Notes under the pieces: generated by a model
Database searches by the model: none
Seen by the model: the letters and a program-made list of their open reading frames with translations, nothing else
Told to the model about the DNA's origin: nothing
Part shown: positions 39,464 to 47,836 of the stretch, in pieces
Numbering within the stretch: position 1 is the first letter of the stretch
Layout: each line of letters begins with the position of its first letter
Made by a program: the position numbers and the translations under genes
Source: JAJDTQ01 sp965204235
Lineage (GTDB): Bacteria; Desulfobacterota; Binatia; UBA9968; JAJDTQ01
DNA length: 64,000 bases
Reading direction: 5' to 3'
Assembly (NCBI GenBank): GCA_965204235.1
Contig: OZ241979.1
Span: 744,001-808,000, forward strand

Positions 39464-41617
39464 CTACCGGCTCGCCGGTATCTCTACTTTCCAGCCATGG
39501 TGTCCTTTCCAGCGGGGATGTGAGTATCCCCGCTGTCCCGTCCGTATGCCGGAGACGGGATAATCGGGGAGTGGAAGGATAGCCATGCACTTCCCCTCGA
39601 ACAACACGCCGCGGTGTTGAAAGGGGAGGGTGAGCCTCTCGAAGCCGAGCCGTCTGCGCCCTCTGGGCAGGTCCTTCGGGTCTTCCGGGACCACCTCCAC
39701 GAAGACCCGGTATCCCAGGTCTTCCCGGACGCAGGGATCCCTGACCTGGAACAGCGCGCCGTCACCGAGATAGACGTCGAAGTCGGAGCGCGCCGCAGGC
39801 TCTCCGGCCACTGCCTCTCGGTACGTGGCCCGGTAGAGTTCGACCAGGTCGTCCATGCCCGCGGAATCATACAGGAACACCTGTTCGTTCCCGGGCGTGA
39901 GCAGGGCGTCGCTCTCCACACGGTCCCGGGTGACGAGGAAGTCTGCGGCGCGGGCGGCGGCTTCCATGTCCGGGAAGTGTGTCAACACGCTTCCGGCGGG
40001 GTAGTGTCTCCTGGCCCCTTCCGTGTGGAGGGAGTGCGACAGGACGCTTCCGGCGAGGTAGTATCTCCATTCGTAGTTCCTCTGCATGACCTGCCAGGAC
40101 CATTCCGGCTCGACGGATGCAAGGACCAGGACCACCTTTCCCCGCGTGGTTTCGCGGATAGTCTCGAATTCGGCCAAGGTGGCCTGTTTGCGCTCGGCCG
40201 CATAGGAGTCAAGGCGCCCTCGTCGATCCATCTGGAAGGTGGAGACGACGAAGACGAACAGCGCCGCAACGGCAAGGCCGACCACCGGACGATGCCCCCA
40301 TCGCTTGTGAACTGACAGCAGGAGCAGCGAGTAGAACACCAGCGGGACGCCCACGTAGAACAGGGCCTCGTGGGGGTGGCCTGCGTTGTGGCGCATGGGC
40401 AGCGTCCAGAAGAACCCCGACAGGGCAAGGGCGGCCAGCAGCATGCGGCGCCGCCGGGCCAACAGCGGTCCCCCAAGGCAAACCACGACCGGGGGTGCGA
40501 CCACGACCATCAGCAACGCCAGGAGGGAAACCGACAACTCCAGCCCCGAAAGGCCGGACTCCAAAAGGCGAACGGAGGGAAACCACCCACGCAAGTCGGC
40601 TCCCCAGTTGGTCAGCACGGATGGAACGGACGCCACGCAGACACGAAAGAACTGCTGTCGCAAGAAGCGCAGCCACCCGAAAGAGGCTTCCTGGTCCAGT
40701 CCGGTCCGTCTGAGCATGGACTCGAAGGAAGGCAGTTCGGTCACCCGCGTCTCGCCTCCGAACGCGGCGTACTCGTTGGCGAAGTTGAAGCCCAGGACGA
40801 CCGCGCCGAACAGCACCGAGAACACGCCCAGCGCCGTGTAGCGGCTGCGCAACACCGCCGCCGCGGTGGAGCGCACACGCGGCCACCGCACGGTCCCGTC
40901 CTTCCACGCCCGGACCGCCTCGCTCGCCAGGCCCAGGATGAGGAACGGCAGCAGGAACGCATACACGCGCCACCCCAGCAGCAGCGCGACGCAGGTCCTG
41001 GCCAGCAACTGGCGGAACCGTCCCTCCTGCACGAACACCACCATGCCGTGGAACACCAGCATCACCGCGAACAGGTCCATGCTCATCTCGTTGGAGACCG
41101 CGTCGCTGTAGAACAGCATGTAGTAGGAGGAGAAGGCCGCGAGGGTGGCGGCCAGTGCGATCCAGCGGTGGGAGGTGATCCGGGCGAGGGAGTGGAAGGC
41201 CAGGAGCGCGGCGGCGCTGAACAACAGCAGCATGAGCATGCGTGCGGCCAGGATCCTGGCGGACAGGTGGTTTCCGAAGGGGAGGATGGCGAGTTTGATC
41301 AGCGCGTGTCCGCCGACGGGAAAGCGGCTGTACATCTCGTATGCGGGGGCGCCGCCCGATCCCGGGCGCCGCCCCAGGAACAACCGGAAACCGTGGTCGG
41401 GCGACAGGTTCTCGGCGATGGCCAAGTTCTTCGAGGAATCTCCGTCATGGTTGTCGGGACGGTAGAAGTCATGGTTGTCGGGACGGTAGAAATATCCCTT
41501 GTCGAAGCTGCACAGGAACAACGTGGACAGGGCGAGCAGCAGCAACCACAGGGTGGTGAGGCGTTCGGACCGGAAACCGTGGGAGGGGTTCGGGCGAGCG
41601 CGCGCGCCTGCGCTCAT
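39464..41617 (-). CDS. Polytopic membrane protein, glycosyltransferase family 39/PMT-like
   Basis: 717 residues; the ATG overlaps the stop of the upstream FMN-binding gene (ATGA). About 10-11 hydrophobic helices run from ~20 to ~440, with a first periplasmic loop holding Asp residues (DNHDGDSSKNLAIAENL, SRFPVGGHALIKL), as in GT-C fold dolichyl/undecaprenyl-phosphate sugar transferases. The C-terminal ~270 residues are soluble. The loop contains an exact peptide repeat (YRPDNHD twice) from a 21-bp duplication at 41440-41490. Sugar donor and acceptor are unknown. Confidence 0.75.
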   Translation of the reverse strand: MSAGARARPNPSHGFRSERLTTLWLLLLALSTLFLCSFDKGYFYRPDNHDFYRPDNHDGDSSKNLAIAENLSPDHGFRLFLGRRPGSGGAPAYEMYSRFPVGGHALIKLAILPFGNHLSARILAARMLMLLLFSAAALLAFHSLARITSHRWIALAATLAAFSSYYMLFYSDAVSNEMSMDLFAVMLVFHGMVVFVQEGRFRQLLARTCVALLLGWRVYAFLLPFLILGLASEAVRAWKDGTVRWPRVRSTAAAVLRSRYTALGVFSVLFGAVVLGFNFANEYAAFGGETRVTELPSFESMLRRTGLDQEASFGWLRFLRQQFFRVCVASVPSVLTNWGADLRGWFPSVRLLESGLSGLELSVSLLALLMVVVAPPVVVCLGGPLLARRRRMLLAALALSGFFWTLPMRHNAGHPHEALFYVGVPLVFYSLLLLSVHKRWGHRPVVGLAVAALFVFVVSTFQMDRRGRLDSYAAERKQATLAEFETIRETTRGKVVLVLASVEPEWSWQVMQRNYEWRYYLAGSVLSHSLHTEGARRHYPAGSVLTHFPDMEAAARAADFLVTRDRVESDALLTPGNEQVFLYDSAGMDDLVELYRATYREAVAGEPAARSDFDVYLGDGALFQVRDPCVREDLGYRVFVEVVPEDPKDLPRGRRRLGFERLTLPFQHRGVLFEGKCMAILPLPDYPVSGIRTGQRGYSHPRWKGHHGWKVEIPASR

Positions 41618-42096
41618 TCCCAGGGCGCCGCCCGCAACGCGCAGCAGGTCCTGTCGAGCACCTGCTGCATGAACTCCGCGTTGCCGCTCCGGTTCCACTC
41701 GTAGCGGACCCCCGTCACGATGGAGGCGCCGGGGTCCTGGTCCTCCAGCACCGTATGGATCTCCACCTGGAACAGCGCGAAGGGGGTGTCCGCCAACTGC
41801 TCCCGGGTCCGCCGGGCGTCTCCCTTCAGGTAGAAGTTCACGCCGCGGTCGGTGACCACCAGGGTCAAGGCGCCGGTGCGCACGAGGTTCCCCTCCGTGG
41901 TGCTGTTCCTGCCCACGGCCAAGTGGACGCGGCTCGGCCCCTTGGCCGCAAGCTCGTAATAGGAGGCCATGGCCGGGTGGGCCCACCCCTTCTCGTCCAC
42001 CGTGGCCATGACCACCACCTTGCCCGCCTGGGCCTCTCCGCCGCTCATGAGCGCGAGCAGCTCGTCCGGAAGTTCCTTGCCCACGAGTCGTGACAC
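41614..42096 (-). CDS. Pyridoxamine-phosphate-oxidase-like FMN split-barrel protein
   Basis: 160 residues from GTG after GGGAGGGGCTC. Split-barrel pattern: VVVMATVDEKGWAHPAMASYYEL at the start (as in GxPxxTP… of the family), VHLAVGRNSTTEGNLVRTGALTLVV, and a long C-terminal helix. Likely binds FMN or F420/heme. Lies at the end of the flavin-linked cluster (UbiX, riboflavin kinase), which fits an FMN-dependent role. Reaction unknown. Confidence 0.82.
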   Translation of the reverse strand: MSRLVGKELPDELLALMSGGEAQAGKVVVMATVDEKGWAHPAMASYYELAAKGPSRVHLAVGRNSTTEGNLVRTGALTLVVTDRGVNFYLKGDARRTREQLADTPFALFQVEIHTVLEDQDPGASIVTGVRYEWNRSGNAEFMQQVLDRTCCALRAAPWE

Positions 42097-42148
42097 GAGC
42101 CCCTCCTCCCTTGCGCCGCGGTCCGTTGCCAGCGGCAGGCCGACCCCC

Positions 42149-42634
42149 TCAGCCCGCGGCGGGGCGCCCGCCCAGAGCCAGTTCCTGCCTCTTGCCGAAC
42201 CCTTGCCGGTTGTCGATGTAGTACAACCTCTCGGGAACCACGCGGTAGAACTTCACCTTGAGGAACGCCCGGTGGTAAACGCCGCTCCCCGGGTCCGTGA
42301 ACAGCTTGATGATCCCCGGATACTTGCGCGCATAGACCGCCAGGGCCTTGGCCTTGGCCGCGGCCGAGTCGAGGATCTCCACCGTCCCTTCGAGCTGGAT
42401 GCCTTTGATCTCGCGCCAGTCCCGGTAATCCTCCTGGACGGTCACCGCCGCCCGCGGGTTCGCCGCCAGGTTGGCGCAGTGGCGCGAGTCCGGCGCCGAG
42501 AAGAAATAGAGACGGAACCGGTCGCTGGCGTAGAACACCGTGGCGTTCCACGGCAGCCCGTCCCGGCACGTGCCGAGGGTCATGGTGTTATGGGTCCGCA
42601 GGTATTCGAGGACCTGTCCTTCGAGATCGGCCAT
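42149..42634 (-). CDS. Pyridoxamine-phosphate-oxidase-like FMN split-barrel protein
   Basis: 161 residues. Family features: YLRTHNTMTLGTCRDGLPWNATVFYASDRFRLYFFSAPDSRHCANLAANPRAAVTVQ, then a GIQLEGTVEIL strand and YHRAFLKVKFYRVVPERLYYIDN. This is the subgroup of small 'heme/flavin utilisation' or general-stress-like pyridoxamine oxidase-related proteins. Encoded 45 bp after UbiX on the same strand. Substrate not known. Confidence 0.88.
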   Translation of the reverse strand: MADLEGQVLEYLRTHNTMTLGTCRDGLPWNATVFYASDRFRLYFFSAPDSRHCANLAANPRAAVTVQEDYRDWREIKGIQLEGTVEILDSAAAKAKALAVYARKYPGIIKLFTDPGSGVYHRAFLKVKFYRVVPERLYYIDNRQGFGKRQELALGGRPAAG

Positions 42635-42679
42635 GTGAACCCCGCATGGGAGGGCGCGCCTTGCAGGGCCGCCTCCGGA

Positions 42680-43273
42680 TCACTCCCCGGCCCCGGGATA
42701 ACGGCTCAGGGACTCTTCGTTCCACCTCTTGAACATGTCCGTCTCCACGTCGAACTGGTCCAGGATCCGCGCCACCGTCTGGTTGATCACGTCGTCCAGG
42801 GTCTTGGGGCGGTGGTAGAAGGCGGGCACGGGGGGAAAGATCACCGCGCCCATGCGCGTGAGCGTGGCCATGCTCTCCAGGTGGCCCAGGTGCAGGGGGG
42901 TCTCCCGCGCCACCAGCACGAGCTTCCTTCGCTCCTTGAGGATCACGTCCGCGGCCCGCACCAGCAGGTCGCCCCCCACGGAGAGCGCGATGCCGCCCAT
43001 GGACTTCATGGAGCAGGGCGCGATGACCATGCCCTCGGTGCGAAAGGAGCCGCTGGCGATACTCGCCCCGACGTTTTGGATGTCGTGGGCCACGTCCGCC
43101 ATCTCCTCCACTTCCTTCACCGAATGCGGCGTCTCCACCTGGAGGGTCATCTTGGCGGCCTTGCTCATGACCAGGTGGGTCTCGATGTCCGGCATCGGCG
43201 CCAGCACCTGGAGGATACGGATGCCGAAGATGGATCCCGTGGCGCCCGACAGGCCTACGATGAGACGGCGCAT
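42680..43273 (-). CDS. ubiX: UbiX-type flavin prenyltransferase
   Basis: 197 residues from ATG with GGGAGGTAAGTCCAC upstream. Start RRLIVGLSGATGSIFGIRIL (FMN-binding GxSGAxG), then SGSFRTEGMVIAPCSMKSMGGIALSVGGDLLVRAADVILKERRKLVLVARETPLHLGHLESMATLTRMGAVIFPPVPAFY, the full UbiX signature. It prenylates FMN to prFMN, the cofactor of UbiD decarboxylases. No ubiD is in the window, so the apo-enzyme it serves must lie elsewhere. Adjacent to a CTP-dependent riboflavin kinase-like gene, which could supply FMN. Confidence 0.95.
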   Translation of the reverse strand: MRRLIVGLSGATGSIFGIRILQVLAPMPDIETHLVMSKAAKMTLQVETPHSVKEVEEMADVAHDIQNVGASIASGSFRTEGMVIAPCSMKSMGGIALSVGGDLLVRAADVILKERRKLVLVARETPLHLGHLESMATLTRMGAVIFPPVPAFYHRPKTLDDVINQTVARILDQFDVETDMFKRWNEESLSRYPGAGE

Positions 43274-43349
43274 GTGGACTTACCTCCCGTAACGGTCATG
43301 TGCGCGGCGCGTCTTTCCGCCCGGCGCCCTCCCGGAACGCGCGGCCGGG

Positions 43350-43772
43350 TCATCCCTCGAACGCCACGGCCAGCTCGTCGCCGTCCCGCACCGAGCGGGT
43401 TCGCTTCAAGGAGACCGCAGCGACCACTTCCAGCTTGTCGCCGGGGTAACCCTCCACCTCCGGCACCACCACCGCCACCCGTTCGCGCGGCTCCGGTCCG
43501 CGCCATCCCCGCAGGGAACCCGTGAGCAGGAACGCGCTGCAGAAGGCGGGGTCGGGCGACGGCAGGACGATCTTCCCGGGGCGGCGCCGGACCTGCTCCC
43601 ACCACCCCAGGTCCTCCCCCCGGACCCGCATGTTCAACGTGCCGGGATAGGGGTCGAAGCCGACCCTCTCCCGGATGGCGTCCCGCACCCAGCCGAGTCC
43701 CAGGAACTCCCCGGCCCGGCCCAGGTCCGAGAACACCACCCCCTTCACCAGGATGTCCCGGGAACCCTCCAC
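43350..43772 (-). CDS. CTP-dependent riboflavin kinase-like protein (DUF120, archaeal type)
   Basis: 140 residues from GTG, 9 bp after the XdhC-like stop. The DUF120 cradle-loop pattern is clear: VKGVVFSDLGRAGEFLGLGWVRDAI, GFDPYPGTLNMRV (the conserved PYPGTLN loop), LPSPDPAFCSAFLLTG and VEGYPGDKLEVVAAVSLKRT with 'LxDGDxL'-like end SVRDGDELAV. In archaea this fold makes FMN from riboflavin using CTP. It is uncommon in bacteria, which use ATP-dependent RibF. It lies between XdhC/CoxI and UbiX, two genes for cofactor maturation, so a role in local FMN supply is likely but unproven. Confidence 0.8.
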   Translation of the reverse strand: MEGSRDILVKGVVFSDLGRAGEFLGLGWVRDAIRERVGFDPYPGTLNMRVRGEDLGWWEQVRRRPGKIVLPSPDPAFCSAFLLTGSLRGWRGPEPRERVAVVVPEVEGYPGDKLEVVAAVSLKRTRSVRDGDELAVAFEG

Positions 43773-43781
43773 CCGCGGCCG

Positions 43782-44549
43782 CTATTTCCCGGAGAGGGAC
43801 CGGGCGTTGCCGCCGCGCCGGACCTTGATGATCTCGCCCAGGATGCACAACCCGATCTCCTCCGGCGTCTCCGTGCCGATGTCCAGCCCGATGGGGGCGT
43901 ACACGCGGGAGATGAGGTCCTCGGAGACGTCCTCCTCCTTGAACCTCTCGAAGCACGCCTTGATCCGCCTCTTGCTGCCGATCATGCCGATGTACCTGGC
44001 CGGGCGGTGGATCAGCTCCCGCAGGCAGGGCTCGTCGTACTTGTGGCCCCGGGTGATGAGGACCACGTAGGTGGAAGGCGTGACGTCGAGATCCTTCACG
44101 GTCCGGGCCATGTCGCCCACCACCACCTCGTCGGCTTCCGGGAACCGTTCGCGGTTGGCGAACAGGATGCGGTCGTCGATGACCACCACGTGGTAGTCCA
44201 TGAGCTTGGCCATCTTCACCAGGGGCACGGCGATGTGCCCTGCCCCGACCACCACGAGCTTTGGCGGCGACGGCATCACCTCGAAGAAGACGTCCGCCTG
44301 CCCCCCCGACGCGGTCTCCACGGACACGAGCCCGGAGCGCTCTTCCGAGAGCCGCGCGGCCGCCTCCCGAAGCAGCGTCCGCTCCAGTTCCGGGTCCGGC
44401 GCCGACCCCAGGACGACCCTGCCGTCCCGGACGAGACACTTGGCGCCGCTGCCGAACCCTTCGAGGCCCCGGGACTCCACCACGGTGACCAGCACCGCGG
44501 CCGCGCCGTCACGCTTGACCTCGATCAGCTCCCGAACCAGTGCGTCCAT
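43782..44549 (-). CDS. XdhC/CoxI family protein, Rossmann part
   Basis: 255 residues. N-terminal ~90 residues correspond to the XdhC_CoxI domain (VRELIEVKRDGAAAVLVTVVESRG), followed by an NAD-binding Rossmann domain ~95-240: LVVVGAGHIAVPLVKMAKLMDYHVVVIDDR, then YVVLITRGHKYDEPCLREL, IGMIGSKRRIKACFERF and the conserved YAPIGLDIGTETPEEIGLCILGEIIKV. XdhC proteins bind molybdenum cofactor, protect it, and pass it to xanthine dehydrogenase-type enzymes. Paired with a short XdhC-like gene (44732-45061) and CoxD/CoxE genes. Confidence 0.93.
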   Translation of the reverse strand: MDALVRELIEVKRDGAAAVLVTVVESRGLEGFGSGAKCLVRDGRVVLGSAPDPELERTLLREAAARLSEERSGLVSVETASGGQADVFFEVMPSPPKLVVVGAGHIAVPLVKMAKLMDYHVVVIDDRILFANRERFPEADEVVVGDMARTVKDLDVTPSTYVVLITRGHKYDEPCLRELIHRPARYIGMIGSKRRIKACFERFKEEDVSEDLISRVYAPIGLDIGTETPEEIGLCILGEIIKVRRGGNARSLSGK

Positions 44550-44574
44550 TCGTCCTCCACCCGTTCGTCCTTCA

Positions 44575-44685
44575 GGAACCCCTGAACAATCCTGGCTCGA
44601 GGCGCGCTCTCCCCACGGGAAAGCGCGTCCTTCGACTTCGCTTCGCTACGCTCAGGACGAACGGGGGCAATCGTTCCGAGTTTCC
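44575..44685 (-). repeat. MITE-like element, family A, copy 4, with possible TTCA target duplication
   Basis: 111 bp between the two XdhC-like genes. Ends GGAACCCCTGAACAATCCTG and (inverted) GGAAACTCGGAACGATTG; internal TTCGTCC…GGACGAA and CTCTCCCC…GGGAAAG arms. TTCA is found directly on both sides (44571-44574 and 44686-44689). Confidence 0.8.
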
Positions 44686-44731
44686 TTCACTTCGTGGCGC
44701 GCCCGGAACTCCGCCTGCGGCGAGGCGTCCG

Positions 44732-45061
44732 TCAGTCGCTCTCCCCGTCCTTCCACCACGGATCGATGAAGACGTTCATCACGCCGCCGCACACCGCGGG
44801 ACTGTCGGAGGAGATGTCGTCCAGCAGGTCCACGCGCACCGTGCGGGGTTTGCGGATCCGCACCACCTCGATGGCCTCGCGCCGGACGTCGGCCTCGCCG
44901 CATCCGCCGCCGATGGTGCCGAGGATCTCGCCCCAGGCCGTCACCACCATCTTGGCGCCCACCTCCCGAGGCGTGGAGCCCCGGGTGGAGACGATGGTGG
45001 CCACCGCCACCGTCTCGCCCTTGTCGAGAAACTCCTTCACGTCGTCATAGACGGAATCCAT
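44732..45061 (-). CDS. XdhC/CoxI N-terminal domain protein
   Basis: 109 residues from ATG with CGAGGAGGCACCC upstream. Whole length is the XdhC_CoxI domain: VAVATIVSTRGSTPREVGAKMVVTAWGEILGTIGGGCGEADVRREA, with the conserved GGGCGE loop and Cys. In many species this domain is fused to the Rossmann domain; here it is a separate gene and the downstream gene (43782-44549) holds the Rossmann part, with a family A repeat inserted between. The pair may be a split XdhC. Confidence 0.9.
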   Translation of the reverse strand: MDSVYDDVKEFLDKGETVAVATIVSTRGSTPREVGAKMVVTAWGEILGTIGGGCGEADVRREAIEVVRIRKPRTVRVDLLDDISSDSPAVCGGVMNVFIDPWWKDGESD

Positions 45062-45138
45062 GGGTGCCTCCTCGTGGAGCCGTGGGGCCGCGCCCGGCGT
45101 CGGTCCGGCGCGCCCTCCGCCTGCGCCCCCGCGCGTCC

Positions 45139-46353
45139 CTAAGCCACCAGCCGGCGCATGGTATGGCCGAGATGGACCAGGCTGCTCACGTTGTGGGCGG
45201 ACAGGAACAGGTCCAGGTACGGCAACGCCGCCTGCATGCCCTTGCACAGGGGCTCGTAGTTCTCGCTGGCCAGCAGCGGGTTCAACCAGATCATCTTGCC
45301 GCAGCGCCGCTTGAGAGCCTGCATCTGCCGTTCGAGGACGCCCACGTCGCCCCGGTCCCAGCCGTCGCTGATGATGACCACGACGGTCCGGTGCGTCACC
45401 ATGCTGACCGCGTGGTCCCGGTTGAAGACCTCCAGCGAGCGCCCGATGTTGGTCCCGCCGGACCAGCCCAGGACGCTCCGGGATATCTTCTCCAGGGCGT
45501 TGCCGATGTTCTTGGTCCGGATCAGGTGGGTGATGCGGCTGAGGGTGGTGCTGAACACGAACGTCTCCACCCCCCAGAGCTCGTTCTGCAGGCCGTACAT
45601 GAACTGGATGAGGAAACGGCTGTAGCAGTCCATGGAGCCGCTCACGTCGCACAGCAGCACGACCCGGGTCTTCTTGATGCGCCGCTTCCGCGCCACCAGC
45701 TCCACCAACTCGCCGCCGTACTTGACGTTGCGCCGCATGGTGCCCCGGGGATCGATCTCGGCGCCCCGGCGCGCGCGCTTTTTGCGGCGGCTCACCTGGG
45801 TGGCGATCTTCGACGCGATGAGCAGGATCGCCTGACTCACCGCGCGGCTCTCCTCGATGCCCATCTCGCTGAAGTCCTTCTCGTGCAACTGCTCGTTGGG
45901 GCTGTAGGCGGGGACCTGCACGGGCTCGGGGTCGTCGGCGCCGGAGTCGCCGGCGATCTCCTGTTCGACCGCGCTCTCTTCCATGTCGCCGCCGCGGTCG
46001 TCCGACGGGTCCGGGGCGTCGTCCAGGCTCCAGGCCGGGACCTCCATGGTCTCCATGGCCGGCGCCATGTCTCCCTGCCAGAAAGCCTCGAACACCTGGT
46101 CGAAGAGCGCCATCTCCTCCCTGTCGTGGAGGAGGTTGGCGGAAAGCGCCCGGTGGAAGTCCGGCCGGCGCCGGATGTCGATGAGCGGCAGGCACCGGTT
46201 GGCGTCGATGACCTGGCTCAGGCCGACCCGGAAACCCAGGTCCTTGAGCACCCGTCCGAACATCAGGATGTTGGCAAGGGTGCCCCGGCCCCGCAGGGGC
46301 TGGTAGCGCTCCACCGCGCGGAGGACCTCTTCGTCCGTCAGTTCTCTCGCCAT
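45139..46353 (-). CDS. CoxE-like VWA-domain protein
   Basis: 404 residues. The N-terminal ~200 residues are helical with an acidic linker (DDAPDPSDDRGGDMEESAVEQE). A von Willebrand A domain spans ~210-390 with the MIDAS motif CDVSGSMDCYS, followed by WSGGTNIGRSLE and ISDGWDRGD. CoxE works with the CoxD AAA+ ATPase to mature molybdenum hydroxylases such as CO dehydrogenase (insertion of the Cu/S site). It lies 25 bp from the CoxD-like gene, so they form an operon. Confidence 0.93.
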   Translation of the reverse strand: MARELTDEEVLRAVERYQPLRGRGTLANILMFGRVLKDLGFRVGLSQVIDANRCLPLIDIRRRPDFHRALSANLLHDREEMALFDQVFEAFWQGDMAPAMETMEVPAWSLDDAPDPSDDRGGDMEESAVEQEIAGDSGADDPEPVQVPAYSPNEQLHEKDFSEMGIEESRAVSQAILLIASKIATQVSRRKKRARRGAEIDPRGTMRRNVKYGGELVELVARKRRIKKTRVVLLCDVSGSMDCYSRFLIQFMYGLQNELWGVETFVFSTTLSRITHLIRTKNIGNALEKISRSVLGWSGGTNIGRSLEVFNRDHAVSMVTHRTVVVIISDGWDRGDVGVLERQMQALKRRCGKMIWLNPLLASENYEPLCKGMQAALPYLDLFLSAHNVSSLVHLGHTMRRLVA

Positions 46354-46378
46354 GGTCGGGTCCGGGGATCCTTCCGGG

Positions 46379-47314
46379 TCACGGGCGTCCCGGCTCGCCC
46401 GCCACCGAAGCGGGTTCCTTGAGTATCCGGTCCATGTCGAGCCTGTCGCCGGACAGCTCTTCCTCCAGGTGGTGCAGGTCCTCCCGGTACTTGAACACGC
46501 AGCCGACGGTCTCCTTCACGATCTCGGGGTCCAGCTCGGCGCGGTTCAGCAGCAGCAGGGCGGACGCCCAGTCCAAGGTCTCGGCCACCCCCGGCCGCTT
46601 GTAGAAGTTCATCTGCCTCACCTGTTGCATGAACGCGCAGATCTGCTCCGCCAGCAGCGTCCGGATCTCCGGATACTTGGTCATGACGATCTCGTATTCC
46701 TTGTCGAACGCGGGGTACTCGATCCAGTGGTAGAGGCACCGGCGCTTGAGAGCGTCGTGGATCTCCCGGGTCCGGTTGGAGGTCAGGAAAACGTACGGCC
46801 GCCGGCGGGCGCGGATGGTGCCGACCTCCGGGATGCTGATCTGGAAGTCCGAGAGCACCTCCAGCAGGAACGCCTCGAACTCCATGTCCGCCCGGTCGAT
46901 CTCGTCGATGAGCAGGACCGGAGGAGCGGCGCCGTCGGTGCGGATGGCGTCGAGCAGCGGGCGGCTGATGAGGTACTCCTCCGAGAAGATCTCCGTTTCC
47001 AGCGCCTCCCGGTCCCGGGAACCGACCTCCTCCAGCTTGATCCGCAGCATCTGCTTCGGGTAGTTCCACTCGTACAGCGCGGTGTTGGCGTCCAGGCCTT
47101 CATAGCACTGGAGCCGGATCAGCCGGGCGCCGAGGACGTCCGAGAGCACCTTGGCGATCTCGGTCTTGCCCACGCCCGCTTCGCCTTCGAGCAGGACCGG
47201 CTTGCCCAGCTTGACCGACAGGTACACCACCGTGGCCAGGCTCCGGTCGCAGATGTACTTGCGCTCCCTCAGGGAATCGCGGATGGATCCGACGGAAATG
47301 CTGTCCAGGTTCAT
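46379..47314 (-). CDS. CoxD-like MoxR-family AAA+ ATPase
   Basis: 311 residues; ATG after AAGAAGGGACACGC. Walker A GEAGVGKT (44-51), Walker B LLIDEIDRAD, sensor 1 FLTSNRTREIHDALKRRC with Arg finger region, and the CoxD/MoxR extension (YEIVMTKYPEI…RQMNFYKRPGVAETLDWASALL). It should use ATP to remodel a protein partner together with the VWA protein downstream. The molybdenum hydroxylase they normally mature (coxMSL) is absent from the window. Confidence 0.94.
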   Translation of the reverse strand: MNLDSISVGSIRDSLRERKYICDRSLATVVYLSVKLGKPVLLEGEAGVGKTEIAKVLSDVLGARLIRLQCYEGLDANTALYEWNYPKQMLRIKLEEVGSRDREALETEIFSEEYLISRPLLDAIRTDGAAPPVLLIDEIDRADMEFEAFLLEVLSDFQISIPEVGTIRARRRPYVFLTSNRTREIHDALKRRCLYHWIEYPAFDKEYEIVMTKYPEIRTLLAEQICAFMQQVRQMNFYKRPGVAETLDWASALLLLNRAELDPEIVKETVGCVFKYREDLHHLEEELSGDRLDMDRILKEPASVAGEPGRP

Positions 47315-47378
47315 GCGTGTCCCTTCTTCGCAGACGGCCCGCCCCGGGCCGCGGGTCCGCGCAGGGCGTTCCCGGCGG

Positions 47379-47711
47379 CTACTTGTTCTCGGCGAGCTGC
47401 CGTTTCCACCCCAGGGTCCTGGCCTTGGCGCCCACCGCTTCGGCCTCCTCGATCATCCCCTTGCGCTGGTAGAAGATGGAAAGGCTCGTGTAAGCGAGTT
47501 CGTCGTCGGGGCTGACCTCGATCAGGCGCTTGCCCGCGTCGATGGCCTCGTCCAGGCGGTCCAGGTTCGCGTACGCCATCCCCAGGGCGTGCAGGGCGTC
47601 GGCATAGTCGGGGTCCTCGGCCAGAGCCTTGCGGTAGGCGTCGATGGCCTCCTCCACCCGGTCGTCGGCGTAGGACTCCATGCCTCGGTGGTAATGGTCC
47701 TCTTTCGTCAT
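47379..47711 (-). CDS. Small TPR-repeat protein
   Basis: 110 residues with about three tetratricopeptide repeats (YHRGMESYADDRVEEAIDAYRKALAEDPDYADALHALGMAYANLDRLDEAIDAGKRLIEVSPDDELAYTSLSIFYQRKG). No other domain and no signal peptide. First gene of the minus-strand cox-accessory cluster, 64 bp upstream of the CoxD-like start. Likely a cytoplasmic adaptor for the assembly proteins. Confidence 0.9.
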   Translation of the reverse strand: MTKEDHYHRGMESYADDRVEEAIDAYRKALAEDPDYADALHALGMAYANLDRLDEAIDAGKRLIEVSPDDELAYTSLSIFYQRKGMIEEAEAVGAKARTLGWKRQLAENK

Positions 47712-47836
47712 GGGCTCCCCCCTCGCCCGATGTTCCGGCCCGATATTCTGTATTACGAATCCGTGATATTCTCAACCGAACGCCGGCAAGGAGCCCGGAC
47801 CGGCAACCTTGCCCGGAACCGCCGGAGGACGATCCC

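Noticed and set aside
47712..47836. Promoters between the TPR gene and the alpha/beta hydrolase gene
   Set aside because: The gap is a divergent intergenic region and should hold promoters, but no convincing -35/-10 pair was found, so none is listed.
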